Shown here: positions 24,035 to 32,977 of the stretch, one piece after another | Numbering within the stretch: position 1 is the stretch's first letter | Layout: each line of letters begins with the position of its first letter | Assembly: GCF_030540645.1 (NCBI RefSeq) | Contig: NZ_JAUNVV010000009.1 | Location: 28,533 to 63,222 of the forward strand | From: Arthrobacter sp. | Lineage (GTDB): Bacteria > Actinomycetota > Actinomycetes > Actinomycetales > Micrococcaceae | Reading direction: 5' to 3' | DNA length: 34,690 bases | Program-made: the position numbers and the translations under genes | Notes under the pieces: generated by a model | Told to the model about the DNA's origin: nothing | Seen by the model: only the letters and a program-made list of their open reading frames with translations | Database searches by the model: none

Positions 24035-26686
24035 TCACGGCGAGTTGAGCGGGGCGGCCACACTAAATCTTGCCGAACGACGATGAATGTGGTGCGCTCG
24101 TCCGCGGCCGTGCGCCACCGGTTGTCCTTGGGCTGGGCGTGAAAAGAACCAGCTCTTGGCAAATTCCACCAGCACCAAATACACCGCCGTCATCGCCAAC
24201 AAGGCCAAGAAGAAAGGCAGCGGCAGCGGATCAAAGCCCAAGATTGCGCCCACGGGTGACAGCGGCAAATAGATGCCCACGACCACAACACCCAGGGAAG
24301 CCCAGAGCAGCCCGGCGGAGGGGCGGCTGCGCAGAAACGGTACGCGCCGGGTCCTAATGGCAAAGATGATCAGGGTTTGGGTGGCGATGGACTCGATGAA
24401 CCAGCCGGCCCGGAACTCCCCCGGTGCCGCCGTAAAGACGAACAGCATGAGGCCGAACGTGGCAAAGTCAAAAAGTGAACTGATCGGGCCGAATAAGAGC
24501 ATGAACCGGCGGATGAACGCTATGTCCCAATGAGATGGGGCCAGCAACTGCTCCTCATCCACCTTGTCCCCGGGAATAGCAAGTTGGCCGGTGTCGTAGA
24601 GGAGGTTGTTCAGCAGAATCTGGCCAGGAAGCATGGGCAAGAAGCTCAGCACAACGGAGGCGGTTGCAGCGCTGAACATGTTTCCGAAGTTGCTCGAAGT
24701 TCCCATCAGGACATATTTGATGGTGTTGGCGAAGATTCGGCGTCCTTCTCGCACCCCTTCGGCCAGGACACCAAGGTCCTTGTCCATCAACACAATGTCA
24801 GCCGCATCCTTGGCCACGTCGGTGGCACTGTCCACGGAAATGCCAACGTCCGCGTGGTGCAGCGCCAGGGCGTCGTTGACGCCGTCACCTAGAAAGGCGA
24901 CGGCACGGCCCTCAAGGCGCAACATGCGGATGATCCGCGCCTTCTGTTCGGGCGAGACCCGGGCGAAAATGGTTGTGTCCCGGACGGCCGTGGCCAGTTC
25001 CGGATCCGTCAACGCCTGAACTTGCACGCCCGTCAGCGTCCCGCCGGACACCAGACCCAGGTCCCTGCACACTTTTTCTGCAACCCTGGCATTGTCGCCT
25101 GTGGCAATTTTGACGGCGATGCCCAGGGAAGCCAGGTCCACCAGAGAGTCCTTGGCGTTGGCCTTGGGTTTGTCCAGGAAGATGAGGAAGCCAGCCAAGT
25201 TCAGGCCGTTCTCATCAGCTGGCTTGATCGCGGACATGCCCACGACGGTGCGGGTGGCGACGGCGATGACCCGTGCTCCGGCGTCGTACTGTTCATCCAA
25301 CTGTGCCTGCGCCTGCGCCGGGATATGGGTGCACAGCTCCATGACATCCTCGGGCGAGCCCTTGGTGACAATCCGTTGGGCTCCGGCTGCATCCACCACC
25401 AGAACGCTTGTCATCCGGCGCTTGTGGTCGAAGGGGATGATGCCGATCCGCCTGTGGCTGCCAGCGTCAAAGTCATTGGCCTGCGGGGATTCCCAGAGCG
25501 CGGCATCAAGCGGGTTTTGGCCCACAGTGGAGACTGTGCCGTTGGCGTAGTCAGCTTCCGTGGATGCAAGTCCAAGGGTGAAAAGCGCCGCCTCGGAAAC
25601 GTCGGGCAGGACAGGCAGGGCTGTTGTGAAGCTGATGCGCCCTTCTGTCAAGGTGCCGGTTTTGTCCGTGACCAGCACATCCATGTCGCCAAGATCCTCG
25701 ATGCAGACAAGCCTCTTGACCAGCACCTGCCGCTTGGCCAGAGCCCGGGTTCCTGCTGCGAGGCAGGTACTAACGACAGCGGGCAGCAGCTGCGGGGTGA
25801 TGCCGACGGCGATGGCCAGGGAGAACAGCAAGGACTCCAGCAGCGGGCGGCCCAGCAGCAGGTTTGCAATGAAGATGAGCGTTGTCAGGCCGACGGCCAC
25901 TTGCAGCAGCAGGAAGGAGAAGCGCTTCAGGCCCAATTGGAATTCGGTTTGCGGCTGGCGCTCCCCCAGACCCAGTGCAATTCTGCCAAACTCGGCCCGG
26001 CCGCCGGTGGCGACGACAACTCCGGTGCAGCTTCCGCTCTGGACCACTGTTCCCATGAACAGGCAGCAGGCAAGGTCCGCCAGTGCCGCATCCCCGACGA
26101 TGGACGCGGTGGTTTTGTCCGCAGGCAGCGATTCTCCCGTGAGAATACTTTCATCACACAACATCTCCTCACTGGTGAGCAGCCGGATGTCCGCCGGGAT
26201 GATGGCGCCCAAAGCCAGCCGCACCACGTCGCCGGGAACCAAACCCACGACGTCGATTTGGCATGCAGCCCCGTCCCGGAGGGCAACAACCGTGTGCGTG
26301 ACGCGTGAGTGAAGCGCCTCGGCTGCGCGTTCGGCGCGGAATTCGTTGCTGAATCCCAAGCCGACGCTGACTAGGAGGATGACGCCAATCACAATCGAGT
26401 TCGTCGCATCCCCGAGGAACAGGGACAGGCCGGCAGTGACAATCAAAAGGATCAGAATGGGACTGCCCAGCTGGCGGCCCAACACCAACCACGGGCTGGC
26501 CTTGTGGGTTCGCAGCGCGTTGGGCCCCACGGCCGCCAGGCGCTCTTGGGCGTCACTGCTGGACAGACACAGGGCACTCGACCCAAGTTCATCCAGCACC
26601 TGGTCCGGGGTTTGCCGGGCTGCATCTGCGATGGACAGCGGCTGCACCGGCAGGCCGCCGGCTTCAGACTTGGCCAGCAGGCTCAT
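24035..26686 (-). CDS. mgtA: P3B-type magnesium-transporting ATPase
   Basis: The protein is 883 aa from the ATG at 26686. TGES is at 183-186, the phosphorylated D341 lies in DKTGTLTEGR, and the hinge is GDGVNDALALHHADVGI, with L in place of the usual P. The P3B marks are AVGITPQLLPAVVS in TM4 and SSNFGNMFSAATASVVLSFLPMLPGQILLNNLLYD. The family imports Mg2+ along its gradient or with ATP under low Mg. The start lies 23 bases inside the end of the universal stress protein gene, so they are coupled. The C-terminus has an unusual Arg/His-rich tail (HGRGRAHHIHRRSARF). A longer frame upstream (to 26773) is unlikely to be real. Confidence 0.92.
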   Translation of the reverse strand: MSLLAKSEAGGLPVQPLSIADAARQTPDQVLDELGSSALCLSSSDAQERLAAVGPNALRTHKASPWLVLGRQLGSPILILLIVTAGLSLFLGDATNSIVIGVILLVSVGLGFSNEFRAERAAEALHSRVTHTVVALRDGAACQIDVVGLVPGDVVRLALGAIIPADIRLLTSEEMLCDESILTGESLPADKTTASIVGDAALADLACCLFMGTVVQSGSCTGVVVATGGRAEFGRIALGLGERQPQTEFQLGLKRFSFLLLQVAVGLTTLIFIANLLLGRPLLESLLFSLAIAVGITPQLLPAVVSTCLAAGTRALAKRQVLVKRLVCIEDLGDMDVLVTDKTGTLTEGRISFTTALPVLPDVSEAALFTLGLASTEADYANGTVSTVGQNPLDAALWESPQANDFDAGSHRRIGIIPFDHKRRMTSVLVVDAAGAQRIVTKGSPEDVMELCTHIPAQAQAQLDEQYDAGARVIAVATRTVVGMSAIKPADENGLNLAGFLIFLDKPKANAKDSLVDLASLGIAVKIATGDNARVAEKVCRDLGLVSGGTLTGVQVQALTDPELATAVRDTTIFARVSPEQKARIIRMLRLEGRAVAFLGDGVNDALALHHADVGISVDSATDVAKDAADIVLMDKDLGVLAEGVREGRRIFANTIKYVLMGTSSNFGNMFSAATASVVLSFLPMLPGQILLNNLLYDTGQLAIPGDKVDEEQLLAPSHWDIAFIRRFMLLFGPISSLFDFATFGLMLFVFTAAPGEFRAGWFIESIATQTLIIFAIRTRRVPFLRSRPSAGLLWASLGVVVVGIYLPLSPVGAILGFDPLPLPFFLALLAMTAVYLVLVEFAKSWFFSRPAQGQPVAHGRGRAHHIHRRSARFSVAAPLNSP

Positions 26687-27173
26687 CGGGACCGTCAGCC
26701 AGAACCGCGCCAAGGTCGTTATCGGAATCAGTGCGCTCGTCTGCATGGAGGACAAGGACCGGACAGGTGGCATGCGCGGCGCAGGCGGAGCTCACAGATC
26801 CCATCAGCAGACCTGTGAATCCGCCGCGGCCCCGTGAGCCCACCACCAGCAGCTTCGCCGACAGGGACAGTTCGATCAGCACTTTTGCAGGTTGACCGCG
26901 GACGATCAAGGCCGTGAGATCTGCGGGAGGATTCTCGCCGAATGCTGTCACCAGCGCCTCGGCGGAAATGGAGCGGGCGGTGTCTGCGGGGTCCTGATCG
27001 AAAACGGCATAGGTGCTGTACATCGGGTCAATCTGCCACGTGGTAACCGCAACTATGCTCGCGCCGAGGGTTGGTGCCAACGTTTTGGCCCATTTCAAGG
27101 CAAGAATTGATTGTGGGGAACCGTCGACTCCCACTACAACTGTCGAGCCTTGAGCTCGTGTTGATTCCTTCAT
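26664..27173 (-). CDS. universal stress protein (UspA family)
   Basis: The protein is 169 aa from the ATG at 27173; AAGGAAGG sits 10-12 bases upstream. One Usp domain: STVVVGVDGSPQSILALKWA at the start, then TALIVRGQPAKVLIE, and the ATP-binding GSRGRGGFTGLLMGSVS motif (G-2x-G-9x-G-S type), ending in CPVLVLHAD. Usp domains of this type bind ATP and act in starvation, hypoxia or dormancy. It heads a coupled pair with the Mg-ATPase gene, which starts 23 bases before its stop; a shared response to stress and ion supply is likely. Confidence 0.93.
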   Translation of the reverse strand: MKESTRAQGSTVVVGVDGSPQSILALKWAKTLAPTLGASIVAVTTWQIDPMYSTYAVFDQDPADTARSISAEALVTAFGENPPADLTALIVRGQPAKVLIELSLSAKLLVVGSRGRGGFTGLLMGSVSSACAAHATCPVLVLHADERTDSDNDLGAVLADGPDEPAGQV

Positions 27174-27254
27174 GGCATGAACCTTCCTTTTTTGAGTATA
27201 AATACGTCTTCCGGCTCGTCCTGCCGGTCTGTTGAGCTTCTACATGGCGGGCTC

Positions 27255-28199
27255 CTATCCGAGCGTTCGGATTGCACGGTGGGCGCTTTCCACCACGACG
27301 CACGCGCCGGAAGGGACGTCGAAAATCTCACCATCGAATTGACCAGGCAACGGCACCTCAGTGCTGAATTCGTAGCGGGAAACGCTCTTCTGGTGACCGA
27401 GCCCCACGGTTACCGCCCGAAGGGTCATTATCGCCAGTGCCCAACGCGTTGTGTGGGGCAGGAAGATGACTTCGAACCTTCCATCCGAGGGAATCGTTGA
27501 GTCGCTCACAGTCCCGTACTTTGCCATTCGGTTGACGTTGGCAAGAACCAGGCTGTCGAATCGGGCTCGGGCTCCGTCTGGCCGCACTATCTCGAAGGAC
27601 CGCAACCCGGGAAGCGTTATTGCCACGCCAAACAGTTCACGCACCCGTCCCTTGCCGGAGTTTTCAATCCCGCGGGCCATGTCCGCCGTAAGTCCGAAGC
27701 CAACATAGGAATGCACAAACCGCTCCATAGGCGGGCAAGAGCCTTCACGGACAGTCAAATTCAACAGGTCCATGTGTCGGATGGACCCGGTGACGATCGC
27801 GTCCACGACGGACATGGAGGCAACGCTGCGGCGATGGTCATTGGCATTGCCGGCTGCCAGCACGGTGCAGATCGCGGTGCTGTTGGGAACGTCCATGACA
27901 CCGTTGACCACGTCGTTGAAACCACCGTCTCCGCTGACGGATACGATCAGTAGCGGCAACCCGCTCGTGCCCTCTCCGCCGGGCTGGGACGCTAAGGACT
28001 GCTGTGCCGCGACCCTTGCCAACTCCCGCCCGTGTCCGGCATGGCTGGTTGGCAGTTGATCGACCGGGATCCCCGGCATGCGTACGGCCAACTCCGCGCA
28101 CAGCTGACGGCTCAGATAGAGCGCGACCTTCTCCGGGTTCGGTTCGAAAACCACCACGATCCTTGAGAATCGTGGTGGTTCGACGATCTGCGCCATCAT
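27255..28199 (-). CDS. diacylglycerol/sphingosine-kinase-like (DAGK catalytic domain) protein
   Basis: The protein is 314 aa from the ATG at 28199 (AGGAGCGAAAC precedes). The catalytic fold is visible: an N-terminal VVVFEPNPEKV strand with P-N, a GDGGFNDVVNG motif where the canonical GGDGT-x-x-E/N-V is expected, and AAGNANDHRR in place of GTGNDFAR. The C-terminal beta half includes LVLANVNRMAKYGTV. So the family is right, but both signature motifs are altered (G for T, Ala insertion), and lipid kinase activity is unproven. The substrate could be another lipid or none. Upstream and downstream genes are on the same strand with gaps of about 80 bases. Confidence 0.78.
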   Translation of the reverse strand: MMAQIVEPPRFSRIVVVFEPNPEKVALYLSRQLCAELAVRMPGIPVDQLPTSHAGHGRELARVAAQQSLASQPGGEGTSGLPLLIVSVSGDGGFNDVVNGVMDVPNSTAICTVLAAGNANDHRRSVASMSVVDAIVTGSIRHMDLLNLTVREGSCPPMERFVHSYVGFGLTADMARGIENSGKGRVRELFGVAITLPGLRSFEIVRPDGARARFDSLVLANVNRMAKYGTVSDSTIPSDGRFEVIFLPHTTRWALAIMTLRAVTVGLGHQKSVSRYEFSTEVPLPGQFDGEIFDVPSGACVVVESAHRAIRTLG

Positions 28200-28278
28200 G
28201 TTTCGCTCCTAAAATAGATGCACTCCGCTCTGTCGCCACGGACCTCCAGCTGACGCGCCACCGTCGGGCAGTCTGCTT

Positions 28279-29001
28279 TTAGTAGCCGGTGAATTCCTCA
28301 GTGCGGATGTCGTCGTCATCCACCCCCGCACCGTTGAGGAGGCTGCGCATGGCGGTGACCATCCCGGCGGGACCGCAAAGATAGTAGATGGGCGCACTTA
28401 AATCCTCGACGTGCCTGGCGATCATTTCTTTGTCGACGTACCCGGTTTCCCCTGTCCAGCCATGCCGAGATTTTTCGGGCTCCGTCATGGTGGCCACGAC
28501 GGTGACGTTGGCTTCCACATCCGCCACATGGTTCAACTCCTCCAGGAAGGCTGCATCCTCTGGACGCTTGTTGGAGTAGAACACCATAATCGTGTGCCCG
28601 GTCTTGTCATGGACCGATTGCAGGATGATGCTGCGCACTGGAGTGATTCCGATTCCGCCGGTCAGAAAAACCGCGGGTCTGGCCACCTTGTTGTGCAGCG
28701 TAAAGGAACCGTATGGGGCATCCAGCTCCACCTCGGTGCCCAGCGGCATATCCTTGAGCACGCGCTTGAATGCGGTGTCACGCATGCGGGTGGTGCACAT
28801 GAGGTTCGGTTCATAAGGTGCGCTGGCGAGCGTGAATCCTCGGGTGTTGCCCTCCGCATCGGTCTGGGAAGGGTCAATCAGGGTGTAGTCCGCGAACTGG
28901 CCGGCCTTGTACGTGAACCCTTCGGGCTTTTCAAACTGGAACAGCATGGTCCCTTCGGCTGCTTTTTCCTTCTTCACGAGTTTCGTTCTTGGCAGTGACA
29001 T
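28279..29001 (-). CDS. ferredoxin-NADP reductase-like FAD oxidoreductase
   Basis: The protein is 240 aa. The FAD domain has FTYKAGQFADYTLI and GFTLASAPYE, and the pyridine-nucleotide domain has FLTGGIGITPVRSIILQ and YYLCGPAGMVTAMRSLL; the tail ends TEEFTGY with an aromatic residue that can stack on FAD. There is no [2Fe-2S] domain, so it would pass electrons to a separate partner. Members of this family are annotated as ferredoxin reductase or phenol hydroxylase reductase components. The gene is 11 bases downstream of the PRC-barrel gene, which suggests cotranscription. No partner ferredoxin is seen in the window. Confidence 0.9.
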   Translation of the reverse strand: MSLPRTKLVKKEKAAEGTMLFQFEKPEGFTYKAGQFADYTLIDPSQTDAEGNTRGFTLASAPYEPNLMCTTRMRDTAFKRVLKDMPLGTEVELDAPYGSFTLHNKVARPAVFLTGGIGITPVRSIILQSVHDKTGHTIMVFYSNKRPEDAAFLEELNHVADVEANVTVVATMTEPEKSRHGWTGETGYVDKEMIARHVEDLSAPIYYLCGPAGMVTAMRSLLNGAGVDDDDIRTEEFTGY

Positions 29002-29012
29002 GGCGTAGTTCC

Positions 29013-29507
29013 CTAGGGTGAGGAGGTGGAATCGGAGGGTGGTTCTGGCTCCTTGTCAGGCCCCAGAAAATGGAAGGGGAAGACTGGGTAGGAATAGCCG
29101 CCCATCCAATACGGCGAAAATCCGTAGTAGCCGTACGAGTTTTGGTGGTAGTCCCGGGTGGTGACCAGCTCGGGGTCGTACGGGGGTGCTCCTGCAACCC
29201 GCTCACGGGTTTGGTCGATGTGGACCTCGCCCGTGGTGATGCGCGTGATGGCATCAACGGGAATGAAGGATTTGGTCTCTCCCATCCCTAAGAACCCGCC
29301 AGATTCCACCACCAGAAAGCGGACCGTGTTCCCACGTGGATCGACAAGCAGGTCATGAACCTTCCCGATGTCGTGACCGTCCTTGTCTTTCACGCAGTAC
29401 CTGCGGACGTCCTCATCACCGAGCTTGATAGTGGCACCCATGTCACTAAGTTTCATGAGCGTGTCGCTGCTGTTGTTGTTCTCGTTTGTTGCGTCGTTCG
29501 TTGCCAC
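29013..29507 (-). CDS. PRC-barrel domain protein
   Basis: The protein is 164 aa from a GTG at 29507, preceded by AAAGGATG. An asparagine/serine-rich leader is followed by the PRC barrel (about residues 22-95): KLGDEDVRRYCVKDKDGHDIGKVHDLLVD, TVRFLVVESGGFLGMG, and SFIPVDAITRI. The C-terminal part is rich in Tyr, Pro and Gly (YHQNSYGYYGFSPYWMGGYSYPVFPF). PRC barrels occur in photosynthetic reaction centres and RNA-processing proteins and serve as binding modules; this tailed actinobacterial form has no known function. It sits between transaldolase and the reductase and may share their transcript. Confidence 0.87.
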   Translation of the reverse strand: MATNDATNENNNSSDTLMKLSDMGATIKLGDEDVRRYCVKDKDGHDIGKVHDLLVDPRGNTVRFLVVESGGFLGMGETKSFIPVDAITRITTGEVHIDQTRERVAGAPPYDPELVTTRDYHQNSYGYYGFSPYWMGGYSYPVFPFHFLGPDKEPEPPSDSTSSP

Positions 29508-29546
29508 GGCTCATCCTTTCGCTAGTGGTGTGCCTGCTGCCACTAT

Positions 29547-30611
29547 TTAGCCCTTGTCGCGGATGCTTGCCAGCAGGTTCTTCCATGAGGCGTCGAACGA
29601 TTCCGTCCCTTCGTGTTGGAGTTGTCCGGCCAGTTCCTCGTGGTCGATGCCGACCTCAGCGAAGGATGACAGGGTCTGCTTCGCGGCTCGGGCTTTGGAC
29701 GCTGCCAAGTCCCCCATTTCTCCGTGGTCGCTGAAAGCTGCAAGCGTCGCTTCGGGCATGGTGTTGATGGTGAAGGGTGCGGCCAGCGCCTGGACGTATA
29801 AAATATCCGGCGCGGCCGGGTTCTTTGTGGAGGTGCTGGCCCACAGCAGGCGCTGTGCCCGGGCTCCCTCGTTGGCCAGCCTGCCCCACCTCGCGGACTC
29901 CAGCAGCGTCCGGTATGCCTTGTACGCAAGCCTAGACACTGCGATGCCCAGCCGGTCCTCAAGGTGGCCCGGGACCCGTCCCGAGACAGCCTTGTCCCAC
30001 CGGCTGACGAACAGCGAAGCAACCGAAGGTACAACGGGGTTCAACCCGGCGGCCACGCGCCGTTCAATGCCGCGAAGGTACGCCTCTGCGGCATCTTGGT
30101 ATTGTCTGGCCGAGAAGAGCAGTGTCACATTGATGGGCACGCCTGCGAAGATGCACTCCTCGATGGCCGGCAGGCCTTCGGGCGTTCCAGGGATTTTGAT
30201 GAAAATGTTGGGACGCCCCGACTTGGCATGCAGGGCCTTGGCCTGTTCGACGGTGGCCTTCGTGTCCCGGGCCAGCAGTGGGGAGACTTCCAGGGAGACC
30301 CAGCCATCGACCCCGTCAGTGCGTGCGTGGACCGGACTGAATAAGTCCGCAGCGCGCCGCAGGTCAGCCAGTGCCAGATCGAAGAAGACTTCCTCCTCGG
30401 AACCCCCGGCACCCTTGCCCGCGGCAATGTCCTGGTCATAGTCCGTTCCTGCTGCGATGGCCTTGTCAAAAATGGTCGGATTGGACGTCAGCCCGGTGAT
30501 GGATTCCTCGGAAATGTAACGCTCGAGCGTGCCGGAGTCGAGCAGGTCTCGGGTGATGTTGTCCAACCAAAGGCTTTGGCCAAACTCGTGAAGTTGCCGT
30601 GTGGGTTTCAT
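29547..30611 (-). CDS. tal: transaldolase
   Basis: The protein is 354 aa from the ATG at 30611 (GAAGGAAATACG precedes); an earlier in-frame ATG at 30656 overlaps the transketolase stop but has no better site. Motifs: SLWLDNITRDLLDSGTL, GLTSNPTIFDKAI, the Schiff-base lysine in NIFIKIPGTPEGLPA, and ASLFVSRWDKAV. Transaldolase moves a dihydroxyacetone unit between sedoheptulose 7-phosphate and glyceraldehyde 3-phosphate. It follows transketolase by 41 bases, completing the non-oxidative pentose phosphate interconversions on one transcript. Its own C-terminus lies about 40 bases before the PRC-barrel start. Confidence 0.95.
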   Translation of the reverse strand: MKPTRQLHEFGQSLWLDNITRDLLDSGTLERYISEESITGLTSNPTIFDKAIAAGTDYDQDIAAGKGAGGSEEEVFFDLALADLRRAADLFSPVHARTDGVDGWVSLEVSPLLARDTKATVEQAKALHAKSGRPNIFIKIPGTPEGLPAIEECIFAGVPINVTLLFSARQYQDAAEAYLRGIERRVAAGLNPVVPSVASLFVSRWDKAVSGRVPGHLEDRLGIAVSRLAYKAYRTLLESARWGRLANEGARAQRLLWASTSTKNPAAPDILYVQALAAPFTINTMPEATLAAFSDHGEMGDLAASKARAAKQTLSSFAEVGIDHEELAGQLQHEGTESFDASWKNLLASIRDKG

Positions 30612-30652
30612 CGTATTTCCTTCTTCGTCAGTCTGTGTCATTGCCGGCTGTG

Positions 30653-32515
30653 TCATTGCCCGGCCAGTTCGCGTGCGGCCGCCACAATATGCCGGCAGGA
30701 TATTCCTGCGGCGTCCAGGAGCTCGGCAGGCTTGCCCGAGGTGGGCAGCCCCTGCACGGCCAAGTGCACAATTCTCAGTGCTGGCACGGAGGCATTAGCC
30801 AACGCTTCCAGCACCGCACTGCCCAGTCCCCCTTCGGGATAGTGGTCCTCCACCACGACCAAGCGGCTGCCGGTGACGTTGCAGGCCTCGACCAGGGCTG
30901 CCCTGTCGATGGGTTTGACCGAGTAGGCGTCAATGACCCGGGCCTTGACACCCAACTTCGCGAGTTCCTCAGCTGCTGCCAGGCACTCATGGAGCGTCAC
31001 TCCGGCCCCGATCAGAGCCACCTGGTCATCGGGGCTGGCGTGGTGGAGCTTCGAACCACCGATCGGGAATGATTCCTGCGCAGGGTAGATCACCGGGTAG
31101 GCGCCCCTTGTGGTGCGCAGGTAAACAATGCCTTCGGTGTCGGCCATCGTCAGGGTGAGCTTGGCAGCGCAGGCGGCATCAGCAGGGTACAAAATAACCG
31201 AACCGTACACAGCGCGCAGGGCGGCAATATCTTCCAACGCCATCTGGGAGGGTCCATCCTCCCCGATCTCAACTCCGGCGTGGGAGCCTACCAATCGGAT
31301 GTTGACCTGTGAGATCCCGGCCATGCGGATGAAGTCAAAGGCACGCGAGAAGAATACTGCGAAGGTGGAGGCAAAGGGGACGTACCCGCGCACTGCGAAG
31401 CCCACCGCCGATGCGACAAGCTGCTGCTCTGCGATGAACATTTCAAAGTACCGTTCCGGGCACACTTTCTGGAACTCTTCGGCGTGCGTTGAGTTCCCGA
31501 CCTCCCCGTCAAGGACGACGACCTCAGGACGGTCCGCCAGCGCGGCGATGGCAGCTCCAAAGGCCACCCTGGTGGCCACCTTCTCGCCCAGCTCATAGGT
31601 TGGAAGTACGACGACGGCACCAGGGTTGGCCTTGGCGGCCGGGACTGCGTGGCCCTGGGCGGGTGAAAGTGTTTTGATCTGCAGATTCGTGGGCCCGCCC
31701 AGTGCCGTGATGGCCCGTTCCGCCATGTCCGGCGGGAGTGCCTTACCGTGCCAGCCGTTCTTGTCCTCCAATTCCGGTACACCCTTGGCCTTGATGGTCC
31801 TGGCCAGGATCACTGTGGGCGTATCTGTCTCCTCTCGAGCTTGGCCAAGTGCCGCATCTATGGCGATTAGATCGTGACCGTCGATCACGATGGCACGCGC
31901 GCCAAAAGCCTCCACGCGGGCCGCATACCGCTGAACTTCCCACTGGAGTTCGGTGGGCCCGCGCTGGCCCAGCCTGTTGATGTCCACGATCGCGGTCAGA
32001 TTTCCCAACTTGTAATAGCTGGCCTTGTCCAGTGCTTCCCAAATGGAACCTTCGGCCGTCTCGCTGTCCCCGCACAAAACCCATACATGGAAGGGCACCT
32101 TGTCCAGATACTTCCCCGCCAACGCGACCCCAACGGCGTCGGGCAGACCCTGACCCAGCGAACCTGTGGCTACATCAACCCACGGAATTGCCGGTGTGGG
32201 GTGCCCGGCCAGACGTGCACCCAACTGTCGATAAGTGTTGATGAGTTCCTTCTCATCCACCACCCCAACGGCTCGGAACATGGAATACAACAGTGGGGAT
32301 GCATGCCCCTTGGAGAAGATCAGATGGTCATTCGCCGGGAAATCGGGCTTATTCCAGTCGTAGTGCAAATGCGCCGTCAGCAGGACGGCCATCAGGTCCG
32401 CGGCCGACAAGGACGAGGTGGGATGCCCGGAGCCGGCGCTCGTGCTGCAACGGATGGAATCCACCCGCAACTGCCTGGCCAGCCTCCGGCTAAGCTCGAG
32501 CTGATCTTCGTTCAT
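30653..32515 (-). CDS. tkt: transketolase, short animal-like type
   Basis: The protein is 620 aa from the ATG at 32515, which has AAGGAG upstream. The thiamine-diphosphate domain has GSGHPTSSLSAADLMAVL, DHLIFSKGHASPLLY, DVATGSLGQGLPDA and the GDSETAEGSIWEAL motif. Later stretches VDINRLGQRG, KNGWHGKALP and EMFIAEQQLVASAVGFAV complete the fold. The length and the wording of many stretches are closer to vertebrate transketolase (about 623 aa) than to the 660-700-aa form usual in bacteria; this is judged from memory of the human sequence. The enzyme transfers two-carbon units in the pentose phosphate pathway. It leads the tkt-tal unit. Confidence 0.94.
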   Translation of the reverse strand: MNEDQLELSRRLARQLRVDSIRCSTSAGSGHPTSSLSAADLMAVLLTAHLHYDWNKPDFPANDHLIFSKGHASPLLYSMFRAVGVVDEKELINTYRQLGARLAGHPTPAIPWVDVATGSLGQGLPDAVGVALAGKYLDKVPFHVWVLCGDSETAEGSIWEALDKASYYKLGNLTAIVDINRLGQRGPTELQWEVQRYAARVEAFGARAIVIDGHDLIAIDAALGQAREETDTPTVILARTIKAKGVPELEDKNGWHGKALPPDMAERAITALGGPTNLQIKTLSPAQGHAVPAAKANPGAVVVLPTYELGEKVATRVAFGAAIAALADRPEVVVLDGEVGNSTHAEEFQKVCPERYFEMFIAEQQLVASAVGFAVRGYVPFASTFAVFFSRAFDFIRMAGISQVNIRLVGSHAGVEIGEDGPSQMALEDIAALRAVYGSVILYPADAACAAKLTLTMADTEGIVYLRTTRGAYPVIYPAQESFPIGGSKLHHASPDDQVALIGAGVTLHECLAAAEELAKLGVKARVIDAYSVKPIDRAALVEACNVTGSRLVVVEDHYPEGGLGSAVLEALANASVPALRIVHLAVQGLPTSGKPAELLDAAGISCRHIVAAARELAGQ

Positions 32516-32623
32516 GGTGCACTCCTTTGGTGGCCGCGAGGTTCCTAGTGGCGGCCCTCATGGTGGCCTTCATATCGGCGGCAAGGCCCGGGCAGCATCC
32601 TCAACCCAGTCAACGTCCGCGGC

Positions 32624-32977
32624 TTATGCGCTGTGATGCCGCTCGCCCCAGTGGTTCTTGAAGCCGTTGATGAAAGTGGCGACTTCGCTGCCTGGTGCCG
32701 GGGCCCTGCTTGCTGGCTCTTTTGAATCCCAGGCGTAGGACCCTCCACTGACCATGATGAGGAACCCTGCTACGCCCAAAATAGTGGCCTGCACGGCGAT
32801 ACTGAGCAAGAGCAGGCCAAGACCTGCCAGAACAATCAGTACCCCCAGAACCGTGCGCCGGGACGGCCATCGGTGGGTGGAACCTGACACCAGCAATCGC
32901 GCGAATCTAGGATCCTCTGCGCTGAGTTCCATGCCGAGCTCAGCCAAAATCTTCTTCTCATGCTCAGACAATGCCAT
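32624..32977 (-). CDS. DUF3040 membrane protein
   Basis: The protein is 117 aa from the ATG at 32977. It starts with the DUF3040 signature MALSEHEKKILAELGMELSAEDPRFARLL, then has two membrane segments (about residues 43-60 and 64-82), and a hydrophilic tail with WDSKEPASR and FINGFKNHWGERHH. The family is restricted to actinobacteria and often appears near cell-division genes (mraZ), though this copy is not there. Function unknown. It lies 108 bases upstream of the transketolase gene on the same strand and could be part of the same transcript. The 265 bases upstream of its start are shared with the divergent GAF-ANTAR gene. Confidence 0.9.
   Translation of the reverse strand: MALSEHEKKILAELGMELSAEDPRFARLLVSGSTHRWPSRRTVLGVLIVLAGLGLLLLSIAVQATILGVAGFLIMVSGGSYAWDSKEPASRAPAPGSEVATFINGFKNHWGERHHSA

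Noticed and set aside
25022-26308. Plus-strand open frame of 428 codons opposite the Mg ATPase
   Set aside because: Antisense shadow of a clear P-type ATPase; product is low-complexity with no recognisable motif.
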